Below are positions 1 to 10,119 of a stretch of DNA of 64,000 bases, in pieces. The stretch is taken from NCBI GenBank assembly GCA_963969395.1, contig OZ017799.1, forward strand, positions 17,114,501 to 17,178,500. The letters run 5' to 3'. This stretch comes from Pseudoscleropodium purum (taxonomy: Eukaryota; Streptophyta; Bryopsida; Hypnales; Brachytheciaceae). A program made the position numbers and the translations under genes. Position 1 is the first letter of the stretch, and every line of letters begins with the position of its first letter. Below the pieces are notes generated by a model, which did not search any database, had not been told where the DNA came from, and saw nothing but the letters and a program-made list of their open reading frames with translations.

Positions 1-545
1 TTCGTTTTCTTGTCAACACTTGAAAAGAGGTTCCAACGCACGAAAGAATGTGACATTTGGATAATGTATGCAAAAGTTAGGGAGGAGCAAAGTTCGGATC
101 TAAATCCGTTCTTTCTACATAGGTACATGATTGATTTTGGAGATGCATACAATGTGAAGTTGGTGGTTTAGGGTTTAGTGGCACATTTTGGAGGACCCAC
201 CTTAGAGCATTTCAAACTTGCTATAGCGTATGTTTGATCCAAGGTGGGCCCCCCTGATCACCACTTTTGGCTATGGTGCCTAGTTATTTTTACTACACCC
301 ATCAAATTTTCATTGATTTTCTTGTTGGCAAGTAGAAGGAGGTTCCAATATACTAAAAGACGTGGCATTTGGATACCATAAACAAAAGTTGTTAAGGGTC
401 AAAGTTCTTTTTGGAAGGGGTTCTACAATCGTTTTTTCAACATAGATACATATTGATTTTGGAGATGGAGCCAAACTAATGATGGTGGTTCGGGGGGTGG
501 AGTGCATTTAGGGGGGCCCACTTTATAGTCACTACAAGAGTAGAA
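1..545 (+). repeat. Diverged tandem duplication of a ~310-bp unit
   Basis: Two head-to-tail units start near 1 and near 313. Both carry the same ordered landmarks: a TTTTCTTGT start, GAGGTTCCAA, GGCATTTGGATA or its variant, CAAAAGTT, TTGATTTTGGAGATG, GTTGGTGGTT or its variant, and a CCCAC end. Reverse-complement relatives occur at about 1,225-1,460 and 12,900-13,140, where the order runs backwards (AACTTTTGCAT, ATATCCAAATG, TTGCCA). No reading frame of note is conserved. This is a dispersed repeat family of unknown class; the tandem state at the window edge may be part of a longer array. Confidence 0.6.
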
Positions 546-1224
546 ATATGGTCATGGGCTACACAAACTAAAGAATTTACAAGAAGATCCACATGACTAA
601 TTACAAAAGTTGTAAGTTTTGTCATGGTCACTCTCTTGGTCTACATACATCATGTTTTCATTAGAGAGTATCGTATCAAATAGCCATATTTGATAAAAAA
701 AAATTCTATGATTTGGAATTTTATTTTGCAATTCTTTTGATACAGACAAAAAAAAAATAGAAAGAGTGTTTGAAAAATATTCTTAGTTTCAAAAATTTTA
801 ATAATTATTTGGGAAAAAAATGTTGAACCTACCTTCTGGATGTAGTAGTATAATAGAGATAACAATTATTCCATCCATAATATAATGCATTCAAATTTCT
901 TTCTTTCTTTTCATTGTATAAAGGATTATGTATTTTTATGTTTTAAATTAAAAAAAGACATAATATTTTGGAGTAACATAACTTGAATCCTTCTATAATG
1001 TTATTATAACATAAATAAGTCATGTGACAATAGTCTACCATTCACAATTTTCTTTTGTGAAAGGTGCCTTGATTCACAAGAGATAAAGGACCCTTTGCTT
1101 TGAAGTTGAAGAATGTTATGGAAGTGAGTATGTTGACTTTATGAAAATAAGAATAGCTAGGGAATTGAAATAACCTTTTTCTAGACTTAGATTTCCTAGC
1201 TTTAGTTTGTAAATTTCAAAAATT

Positions 1225-1460
1225 AGTCTACATGTAAGGTCTCCCTCCAAAATGCATTGTTGACCCAAAATTGCCATCATCATTATGTATAAATCTCCAC
1301 AATCAATATGTAAATCTATATGGAAGAAATAATTTTAGAACTCCTACCAATAAAACTTTCACTCATCCTAACTTTTTGCATACAATATCCAAATGCCATG
1401 TTCTATGATATATTAGAACATCCTTTTACTTGCCAACATGGAAAATTAATGATAATTTGA
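1225..1460 (-). repeat. Reverse copy of the 1-545 repeat family
   Basis: This stretch has the landmarks of the 1-545 units in reverse order and complement: CCAAAATGCATT, CTCCACAATCAATATGTA, CTAACTTTTTGCATA, ATATCCAAATGCCATG, then CTTTTACTTGCCAA. It has no coding potential that I can see. Another reverse copy is at about 12,900-13,140. Confidence 0.5.
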
Positions 1461-1669
1461 GCAATCTAGTAATACTAGCAAGGCACAATAGCAAAGAGTG
1501 GCGGTTTGGGGGATACCCACCTTACCAAGTGCAAGATATGACTTTGTGATGTATCATCTTCACAATTTTCAATCAAGTTGGCCATCATTTTTTCAAAGGG
1601 TCTAAATTAAAAGGTGAACTGGGGACCATGGAAATCATCCCTTTAGATCCCATGTGAATCATTGGTTTA

Positions 1670-1830
1670 AAAAAAAATGCAAAAACACTCATTGGAAGTC
1701 ACGCTACTATTAATAGAAGACCTCTCTGCCTAACAATACAATTTTGAGGATGAATAGTTGCACTTTTGTACTCCATAAAAGGATTCTTTGTCATTTCTTA
1801 GACAAGTTACAACACTTTGAAGTGGACTTG
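1670..1830. repeat. Dispersed repeat with CACTCATTGAAGG/GGATTCTTTGT landmarks
   Basis: Copies of about 160-200 bp occur here, at about 34,610-34,770 and at about 51,455-51,660. They share a CACT(C/T)ATTG(A/G)AGG-like start, a GAC(C/T)TCTCT/CTTCTCTTTC block, GCACTTTT, AAAGGATTCTTTGT and CATT..GACA(C/A). In the third copy the second half is itself duplicated. The class is unknown and no coding frame was seen. Confidence 0.45.
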
Positions 1831-1918
1831 AAACTATGTGACGACAAGTTGGTCCCCTTAGATGTTTAGGAGTTAATGATTAAACTTAATACCTTCTAAA
1901 GTAGGAGGTTCTAAAAGC

Positions 1919-2044
1919 GCATAGGTTCTAAAAGTGTCCACCTCCTTAAATGTACATTGTATGTACATATTGCTTTTTTGTAGTCTTCAACCATGTACAA
2001 ATAATGTACATTTTAGGAAGTGGACGCTATGAGAACCCTATGCC
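1919..2044. mobile_element. Foldback MITE-like element with ~50-bp TIRs
   Basis: The left end reads GCATAGGTTCTAAAAGTGTC and the reverse complement of the right end reads GCATAGGGTTCTCATAGCGT. The similarity continues inward through TCCAC(C/T)TCC, TAAAATGTACATT and GTACA. Only about 25 bp separates the arms, so the whole element could fold into one imperfect hairpin. A related element with GCATAGGCTCTAAAATC-type ends is at 28,944-29,063. No clear target duplication was found. Confidence 0.55.
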
Positions 2045-2308
2045 ACTTTAGCTTCAAAATTTCATAACTAATTCCACAAAGCTCCCCCGAAATGAAACGA
2101 CTTGGGTTCGATGCCAATACTACTTGTCTTTCAAGGAAGATTTATTGGAAAATATTTGAAGAAGTTTCACCTCCCCCCCAAAATCAGTTCCAACTCTTAA
2201 ACGGTGGGTTTATGGACCTCCTACCTTAGAGAGGAGGCAGTGATTGTGTTTGCAAAATGTACCTTTACTCAAGATTTTACCTCATGTAATATTGCTTGCA
2301 GGCATGCC

Positions 2309-2346
2309 CGGGGTGGGTGGGGGTGGGGGTGGGGGTGGGGGGGGGC
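2309..2346 (+). repeat. G-rich tract with G-quadruplex potential
   Basis: Five or more runs of at least three guanines are separated by single T residues (GGGTGGGTGGGGGTGGGGG and onward). This satisfies the usual intramolecular G-quadruplex pattern. The surrounding DNA has no recognised gene. A tract of the same kind on the other strand is at 51,721-51,745. Confidence 0.6.
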
Positions 2347-2599
2347 ATTGACGAATTCAATAGGGTCAAATGGAATTCAACTTTCCTCCTCCTCCACAAC
2401 GACCCTCTACGAAGTATCATATTGATGGAGTACTGTACTCTACACTCCATGCCATGTATCAGAGGACCATTCCCTGCATAGCAAATTTGAAGTACTCATA
2501 CTCCCATTCTTTTATTATTAACTTTACCTTGTTACCCGACAAGCTTCCATTGCTCATCCATCAAGTGGTACTACTATCATACCGGCTGCGTCAATGGTT

Positions 2600-2880
2600 T
2601 TACTTTTAATGAGGACCGACTGACCGACCGACTGACCATGTGGTGGATTTGACACTCATATACCTTCCTTGGAAGGAAAGGAAATCTTCCCCCAGGATTT
2701 ACCCTTTTTTCTCTTTTCTTTTTAACAAATGAAAGTAATTTCATTGCAGAGAGATACTCAGGATTTACGTTTGAATGAATCAGGTGCTCTTTGACAATGG
2801 TGTGGCAGGCAGACCACAGGCAGGCAGGCAGGCAGGCAGAAAGACTGAATGATGTGTGTGTGTGTGTGTGACTGTCCTTT
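2600..2880. repeat. Cluster of short simple repeats
   Basis: Within 280 bp there is a GACTGACC/GACCGACC tandem (about 2,615-2,638), a CAGG/GGCA run (about 2,814-2,840) and a TG run of about nine units (about 2,853-2,870). They are separated by ordinary sequence. I see no gene here. Confidence 0.6.
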
Positions 2881-3450
2881 TGCTGTTGTTTTTGTTTGTT
2901 CTGCTTTCTCTGTTTTGGTTGTCAGTTGCTCCGTAGAGAATATGATTTATCAATGTGCTAGGAAAAGAGGGCCATAGAAAAATGATTTGTTGATGTGGTC
3001 AAGGACTAGACTGCGGAGAGATGTTTTAACATGGACTGACTGCACATTCTAAGTTCAACCATTAACCCTTTAACTTAACCTTGTAAGCGTGGCTGCAGAC
3101 ATTAAGTGTCCGATGGATGACAGAGAATCCTTCTATGTAAGATAGCATCATTTCAATTAAGATTACATAGAAGTGAAGATGTTTATCTTTCTAATTTGGT
3201 GCAAAAACTGGAAAGGTTTTTGCATAATTATAGTTTGATCTCGAATGAGTGTTTTGAGTGTTTCTTTTAGTAGATGGTTGACATTATACCCAAAAAGATG
3301 ATTTTCACGATGTCTAGCCCATCATATGAGGGTTATTCCTTGTGTCAAGTCACAACAATTGTAGGGGAGGTCAAATTATCCACTTGGCTGCAACTAGTCC
3401 AATTGTCTTAATGCCCACTAACTTAGAATATTTCAAGTAGTGTTTTGAAG

Positions 3451-3538
3451 TACTACCTCTATTTGAAAATAAGGTATCCATTCTCAGTGTAGTTATTGCT
3501 TTAAGACATAGATACACTATTTCCAAATGGAGGTAGTA
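3451..3538. mobile_element. Stowaway-like MITE (84 bp) flanked by TA
   Basis: The left end is CTACCTCTATTTGAAAATA and the reverse complement of the right end is CTACCTCCATTTGGAAATA: a 19-bp terminal inverted repeat with two mismatches. TA lies directly outside both ends (3,451-3,452 and 3,537-3,538). The TIR closely resembles the Stowaway consensus (CTCCCTCCGTTTCAAAATA type) of Tc1/mariner-derived MITEs, which also duplicate TA. The element is only 84 bp, smaller than most Stowaways. That it is a mobile element is inferred from structure alone. Confidence 0.65.
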
Positions 3539-3859
3539 GAATTTGTAATGATTTCTAACCAAGTGAATACATATGGGTTTACCACAAGTTAGAGTTTTGA
3601 TTATTGACTTGTGGATTATTACATTTTTGTTTACAAGATTATTAAACAAAAGATGAAGAGATTACATTGCCATTACATTATTAATTCCTACATAATCAAA
3701 TGACCATTCAATATAAGTATGATATCTTGGGTAGGTTTATGTGGTGTCGATTTTGAATGAATGTTTATGAAAATTTGCGATAAGATGGGGACGTTCATCC
3801 CCTCTATGGGAATTTTAAAATTTTCAATTGGATGCATGGATCAAAAGATATGATGCCCA

Positions 3860-5041
3860 AGAAAATCCAAGCAATGTAGGCAATTTGAGTGTTTTTTTTT
3901 TGTTAAATTCCTCATTTACCTTTGAAATTTGGCATATTTGTAACGAACATGATATAGTTTGCAATTTTCACAAAAAAATAACTTTTCATGCAAAAATATT
4001 ATTCCAAAAGAAGTTGAAACTCCACTAATCCTATCAAGTAGTTTTGAGAAAAAAAAACATTTTTTACTAACTACAAACTCTATTATAATCTTGAAATATG
4101 TTGTATCAAAGTTTTTAAATTTTTTTGTGCATATTTCAATTGTTTGTATCTAAGATTTCATCATTTATACTTCAAATAAAAATTTCTTCATTGCACAAAA
4201 AATCATCAAGAAATGACTAGTATATTGTTAATTTATTTGACTTCCATGTATTGAAAGGTGATTTATTGTAAGGTAGACCTTTCAATGGTATAAAATCTCA
4301 ATTTTGTATGGAGCAAAAATTTTACTCTAAAGGGCTCAAAGTTTGTTGATCCAATCTTACAAGAATGAAGAAAAGTTTTTTTCATCACTTCAAATGATAT
4401 TCAATCTTTCAATCCATGGTCTTGAACAAATATTTTTTAAAATTTTCTACACTTTGCTACAATCAATGGTCTACTACACTATTTCATAGTTGAAATTTAA
4501 CCTTCATAGTCCCAAGGCCTTATTTGTCAACACCCACTCAAAATTCTCATTTCTAGTTTAAAGGCAAAAAAAATTGAATTGTTTTTTTTCATATCTAACT
4601 ATAAGATCTTGTAGTAGACTAGTACAAGAATGTATGGAATAAATTTCAGACACTTTCACCACATAGGTTGCAAGATAAATGCATTTGAAATGAAGAAATC
4701 ATATTTGTTTCTGGCACTCTAGCTAACTAATTTATGAGGCTTTGAATTTTCTTATCTTAAAAATTTTACACTATAGATTTTGAATTATTATTTTTGTATT
4801 ATGAAGAATTTAGTTAAAAAGGTAAGAAAAATAAAAGTTTAAAAATTAACATAATTTTCATTCTTAAAAAATTGTTAAGTAGAAGTAAGTATAGAATAGA
4901 AAGATAATTAAATCAGTAATAGCTCTAAGTTTTCCTATCTTATAAAAAAGTTAAAAAAAATTTCACCAAAAATTGAGCTCATAGAAAATTGCCTAAAATT
5001 CATTTTGTCCCCAAAGTGAACAATGGGATTTGAAGGGTTAA
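3860..5041 (-). mobile_element. Degraded TTAA-ended repeats, reverse orientation
   Basis: The right boundary at 5,038-5,041 is GGG-TTAA, the complement of the TTAACCC start of the family copies at 50,529 and 63,636. The flanking text TTTGTCCCCAAAG matches the GGGACAAA next to those ends. About 4,495-5,037 aligns in reverse with the distal part of the 50.5-kb copy. About 3,880-4,500 resembles the 8.2-8.6 kb relative (GAAATTTGGCA, then TCACTTCAAATGATAT). The middle is rearranged, so this is probably two damaged members. No reading frame is conserved. Confidence 0.45.
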
Positions 5042-5457
5042 CAAAATCAAAATCCCTAACTTATACAAGTGCTAATGTAAAAGTACTAATTTTGGATAGC
5101 TCCCCCCCTCCAATGATGGTTGTATAAGGTGACTTATTATGGACAATACTTGGATGCGTTGTTCATTGAAAAAAAGATTATTTGTGTGTACCTTCTCGTC
5201 CACTCATCTCTCTTCCACTCCTTGCTCAAGGAGAAGTGCGAAAGTTAATCACAAATAGGTGAGCCTATGAGACTAGGATGGGTCCAAATGAAAAATCTAC
5301 ATTTATATTACATAAAATATTCATTCTTGCAAAAAAAGAAAAACTCATTCTTTCTCATCCTTATGTTTGCACACATTGAGCTCAATTTCTCAACAAATTT
5401 CCCACTTCCTACAGTCTGAAATGCTGAAGTTATCCAAAAGAAATATAGGTCCTTCTT

Positions 5458-5615
5458 CTACCATATCTGTGTCTGTCCTTTTTCATTTTGTTCACCACAA
5501 AGGAATGACTGAAGTCTTAAAGTAACTGAGATTCCTTCTGTAATAACTGTGTTAGTACCAACATCAACATATAAACGGTACTCTTGGCCTGTGTCCCAGG
5601 TACTACCCTTGATCT
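5458..5615 (-). pseudogene. Possible orphan exon, unknown protein
   Basis: A minus-strand frame follows an acceptor-like pyrimidine/CAG sequence near 5,616 and runs about 51 codons to a stop at 5,458. The translation (IKGSTWDTGQEYRLYVDVGT onward) is compositionally protein-like, without the Lys/Phe/Asn bias of the AT-rich neighbourhood. I do not recognise the family, and no partner exons with matching phase are visible. It may be a captured or decayed exon, or chance. Confidence 0.2.
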
Positions 5616-7736
5616 GCCATGTAAATACAGGATTTAACTTACTACCCAACTGAGTTTAGTCGACCAAAAGTACCCCCAAGCATTTGTTTTCAAAAAAAAA
5701 AAAATTTTAAAAAGAAAAAAAGTACCCCCACCAAGGAACAAGTAAGTACTCCTGCACTAGCTGTAAATTTCGATCAGTCCACACATCAGTTATCTTAAGT
5801 TAAGTTTACTGCCAACTTAGAAGTCCAGTTCTTTCCCACAAGTGGTCTCCAACCATGCCAGGGAAGGGAACACTTGTAAGACTGAGCAGACTGAGAGTTA
5901 GAGAATCCCAAATTTTGAGACGAAGTACAAAGGGGCTCTTTCCCCAATTTATGACCAACAAACCAACCTCATCTCTACTTCATTAGTTAACATAAGTTAC
6001 TCAAAGCGATTTCCTGCATCAAATCAAGCACCAAAGTGACCTAATGCCATTGAATGTTCAACTTACCACAGCTTGTGCAAGTTGTCTACGGTAGGCTCTG
6101 GTACTTCTCACTCCTCATCTCAGAAGAATGCTTTGCAGCTACAGTATAGTACCAACACCCCCATTCATAGTTACAGCTAAGTTATAGTTGTACTGAAGCA
6201 GACAGAACTGATCAAAGGCAAGCAGCCAATTATTTAGATCCAGAACCAGTTTAGTTTAGTTTTTTAAATGTTTTTTGAGAAAACGAGTTTTGAAATCAGT
6301 GATCGCCATCTGGACGATGTTCGCTGGTAGTTCTTTTCTCGTACGTAGATTTAGTTTTCACAGTGTTGGGTGCATTTTTCGCGAATTCATATTATCACAA
6401 GTAGCCTCTAATAGCGATTCAACAGCGGAAGAAGCAAGTATGCATTGGGATACCCTGATGAAATGAGTTATGCACAGAACGAAACTACCAGCATTGTTGT
6501 TTACCTCAATTGAACGATTTGCAGCAAACTAAGAGTTAGTAGCGAAATCAAGCGATTAGGGTACATTACAAACTCGCTGCTGCGGCATACTACAACTGAA
6601 CCAGAGGTAACAACGAGCGAACAAACAAATTGCACAGTCAACAATGCAAAGGCAATCGTATGCAACGCCAGACGTAAAATCAACAATCACCAAGAATGAA
6701 CGAGTAGTAGAAGAAAGTAAGGAGACTGCAGTTCAAATTTGAAACTGGTTCAAAAATTAAAGAGTTTATATATGCAATTCATATGTCGCCGGCCGAGTGT
6801 TCGTGGACTTCGAGCTAGGAAACAAGTGCACAATCGTGAATACAACGTCTACTATCTACCAACATGCTCCATCTTGCACATTCCAATTTCGTCACAAAAA
6901 TTGCACTTCTACCCGTATCCTGCTTCCGCTTATTCCTGCCACACAATGCAGTCACAGGAACCCTTGAACATCGGCCAACATTCGAAGACGAAGCCCCGTT
7001 CATGTAAAATCCGACAAGAGACGGGGCTGGTAAACCAAACACTACAGTCCGGACAAGGAACTTCTGACGATGAGATGAGGCCGGTGTCACTACAGACATG
7101 CGGGTGAGCGCGCCCGCCTTCAATTTCAATTCAACAAGCACCACCATACGTCACGCCAACTCCATGGAGCGGTCTTGATCGACTGGAGAAACGGAAGCGG
7201 GAGGTCTGGAGGAGAAATCGGTGGAATGGGAGAAAGGGAAATCGGGGGAAAGGAGTGATTGCCGTGCTGATGACTCAGGGCTCCAAATGCTTGCAGGGGT
7301 GAACATTCAAATGGGTCTCGATCATGGGTAAGAGCGCGCAACAACGGCGTGAAGATTTGCGCGAAAAATGAAGTCCATGTGTTTGGAGGCCTCCTCGGTC
7401 CACACAAGATTTGCCAGCAAAAGAACACCAAGCTATCTCAGAGAAAGGTGACAAATCGAAACTGTTCGTTTTCTGATAAGCGGCAACAAAGTCTGCAACC
7501 TCGTATGCACGTCGTCGCACTGTTGCCACCCCAAGCCGACAAGCGTTCAGGCGCCATCAAATGTGGATGCACCCCCACCCACCCCACCCCTCCTCAAAAT
7601 GCCAAATTGAAACCGACAAGATCGATCGGCAAATGCCAGATGAGAACAACAACAATCACCTAAACGGTAATGTTCAACAAACAGATAATTATAGGGTCCA
7701 AAAAATAAAACAAAAAATCACACCCGCCAACTTCAA

Positions 7737-7949
7737 TCACGCATTCTCTTTGTAAAAGACCTCGTTTAGAATTGACTTGTTTCCAGTGACTGACGGCTTC
7801 CTTGGAAGGCATGGACCGCAAGCTGAAATGTTGTTGCTTGAACATTCCTGCTGCTGAGATGGTCTGTCAACCTGTTCCGGATTTGAAACTGTTTTTGAAA
7901 AGAAAACATTTGGAAAAGTATATTCATCCTCCACTGACACTTCCTAGAA
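7737..7949 (-). pseudogene. Possible orphan terminal exon, unknown protein
   Basis: On the minus strand an acceptor-like TTCTAG is followed by a frame of about 70 codons ending at a stop at 7,737. The residues include VEDEYTFPNVFFSK and a Gln/Ser-rich middle, which reads like real protein sequence. No upstream exons are evident, and a transposon-like repeat starts a few hundred bases upstream (8.2 kb). It could be the remnant of a truncated gene or a transduplicated fragment. The family is not recognised. Confidence 0.25.
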
Positions 7950-8164
7950 CTTGTGCAGTAGGAGGAATGATCCATCAATGGACCAAATCAACTCTAGTGA
8001 AGATTACAAACAAAGAAAACGAGCCTAAGAAAATCAAAATCAAAATGCATCAAAAATTGAGGCGTAAAAGGCAGTGGGTAACAACAACCAGCCAACATTG
8101 AAATACAACAGTAGCAGAAATCGAAACAAACGACAAACTGCAGCACACAACAAAATTAACCAGA

Positions 8165-8617
8165 GTCTTAATTTTTTTTCCGATTCGGTGCCCCAAATCA
8201 AAAGTTATGCTGCCCCAAACTTTTCTGACAGCTCTGGTAGCTTTGGGAAACTTTTGCAAAATTCCTCCTTTATTTCTGAAATTTGGCAAGTGTGTAACAT
8301 ACTTGATACAAGATGCAAATGTCAAAAAATTACCATGTGCAGTGTAAAAATCTCACTCTGAAAGGAGTTAAAGGATATTGGCCTTGTTGGGCAAGGTCCA
8401 AAAAAAAATTCTTCTAACTTCAAACATTATGATATTTCAATTTATATGGTCAAAGTTTCTAAAAAAAATTTGCACATATTCTCACAATAGTCTAGTACAA
8501 ATTTGTATGGTTAAATTTTGAAGAAAAAACTATTGTTTCATTTTTTTTCTCACTATCCTAAAAGTAGCAATTTTTCTCAATTTCTAATAAAATATGCCTT
8601 TGGACTTTAGGGGTTAA
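8165..8617 (+). mobile_element. Truncated TTAA-ended element
   Basis: The right end reads GGACTTTAGGGG-TTAA (TTAA at 8,614-8,617), the inverted form of the TTAACCCCTAAA ends of the 0.9-kb family. Upstream, the order CTTCAAACATTATGATAT, TATATGGT, TTTCTAAAAAAAATTTGCAC and TAGTACAA matches the distal half of the copies at 26.75 and 29.46 kb with considerable divergence. The proximal half is shortened or missing. Confidence 0.5.
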
Positions 8618-8827
8618 AGTACTCAAAGAAGACTTTAGTGAGGTACAATGATAAACTCAAAGTTCTCTATAACTTCATGACATGATGAATATGCAAGCCC
8701 ATTGTGAATAGGTCTTGAATATGACAAGGACTTAACTGTAGAAAGCTTTGTATATAATTTCTTTATACCCTTAGCCCCTAAATTTTAAACCTATTTCAAA
8801 ATTCCCTTTTTTTCAAATTCCTATCCT

Positions 8828-8996
8828 ATAATTTCCATGGTTGTCACATTGGACAGATTACTATTCATTTCACGTCCTATGGGACAAGTTACTATTCATC
8901 AGATGTACGTCTTACGTACATCTGATGAATAGTAACTTGTCCCATAGGACGTGAAATGAATAGTAATCTGTCCAATGTGACAACCATGATAATTTC
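8828..8996. mobile_element. Perfect palindromic foldback element, 8-bp TSD
   Basis: The left arm 8,836-8,910 and right arm 8,914-8,988 are exact reverse complements over 75 bp, separated only by the 3-nt loop CTT. The termini are CATGGTTGTCAC...GTGACAACCATG. ATAATTTC lies immediately outside on both sides (8,828-8,835 and 8,989-8,996), an exact 8-bp direct repeat. An 8-bp target duplication with CA-starting TIRs is the hAT superfamily pattern, so this is most simply a non-autonomous hAT-type foldback MITE. Perfect arms imply recent insertion or ongoing arm homogenisation. A transcript would form a hairpin of about 75 bp, a possible small-RNA source. Confidence 0.8.
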
Positions 8997-9563
8997 CACA
9001 ATAACCTAAAAACTACCATAGCTAAATTTGATTTAGCATGAATGATGGACAATCATTCCAATTTTTTTTTTTAAATTTACGACAATGCAGAATTGTAGAT
9101 CAGAGTATCAAATACTGTCTATGACATAGCATTTGATGTGGCTTTTGACATGGCACCGATGTGGTGGCGGGAAAAGTAATATGGTTACCAAAGATCATGA
9201 TGTGGCATGCCTAATCAACATACTATTATACTATTTGAAAATTTTAATGCTACTTTTTGAGATGTCAAATTAGAAGTTTTTTGAGACATCAATTGGTCCA
9301 TATCCTATCCATATATAAAACAAGATCAACAAAAAAAATGAAAATGAATTAAAATATAAAATAAACAAGCAAAATTATTGAATTCACCGAGAATTAAAGA
9401 AAACTTACCATCTACCACCAAGAGAATTTATGATGGCAAAATGAAGGAATTCCTTCATTGAAAATTAGTGAAAATAAAGATTACAAAGGTCATATTTATA
9501 TCCATTCTATGTCCATGGTGAGATAAAAGATACGGCATAACTAGAATATGAGAACTATACAAT

Positions 9564-9638
9564 TGGACATCTTGACATTGTTTTGAACATCTCGATGTTG
9601 TTTTAGACATTTTAATGTTGTTTCAAACATTTTATATT
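9564..9638 (+). repeat. 20-bp minisatellite, about 3.5 units
   Basis: Consecutive 20-bp units read TGGACATCTTGACATTGTTT, TGAACATCTCGATGTTGTTT and TAGACATTTTAATGTTGTTT, followed by a partial unit. No coding sequence is nearby. Confidence 0.65.
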
Positions 9639-9831
9639 AAACACAATTCTTGTTGTATGTATTCTAGATGAATTGTTTCACTTCCTACCACTCTACTTGT
9701 ATAAAGGCCATATTTTTTCATCCATGGTGTTCATCCATCTATTTCCCTTTTTTTACAAAGCATGCCATGTGTCTACCCTTCCACTAAATTTTTCATATAT
9801 GGTCAGCATTTTACAATAATGGTGAATTTAA

Positions 9832-10115
9832 TTAAAGTGGCGATATTCCATAAGCCATTTTTACACCTTGACATCTAGGACAAGTGTACATTACTAAAAT
9901 CTAGGTCACTTTTAGATTTCAAAAATCTATGATTGACATAGATATCAAACCAAATAACTTGAAAAATCTAGGATTTATATAGATTTTAGATATCTAAGAG
10001 GCATGTAGATTTCAAAAATCTAGTACTAATGTAGATTATAGTACAAAAAAAACAGTTCAAATTGTATGGTTTGAATTGCTAAAAGTGCCAAATTAACAGA
10101 ATATCGCCATTTTAA
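9832..10115. mobile_element. MITE-like element with GGCGATATTC TIRs
   Basis: The left end TTAAAGTGGCGATATTC and the reverse complement of the right end TTAAAATGGCGATATTC match at 16 of 17 positions. The outermost four bases are TTAA at both ends (9,832-9,835 and 10,112-10,115), consistent with a TTAA target duplication. The interior is about 250 bp and is full of short inverted repeats built on AGATTTCAAAAATCT, AAAATCTAGGATT and GTAGATT. It encodes nothing. The end sequence differs from the CCCCTAAAGG family elsewhere in the window. Confidence 0.6.
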
Positions 10116-10119
10116 CAAA

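Larger units (their letters stand above)
5400..8120. other. GC-richer unique island, no recognised gene
   Basis: Base composition here rises above the surrounding repeat DNA, most clearly at 6,780-7,660. Several open frames of 60-120 codons overlap on both strands, but none shows a recognisable domain and none is much longer than chance. A C-rich run with CCACCC repeats lies at about 7,565-7,592. The interval could hold a non-coding transcript, a promoter left behind by a lost gene, or lineage-specific exons. Two minus-strand stretches that look more exon-like are listed separately. Confidence 0.4.
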
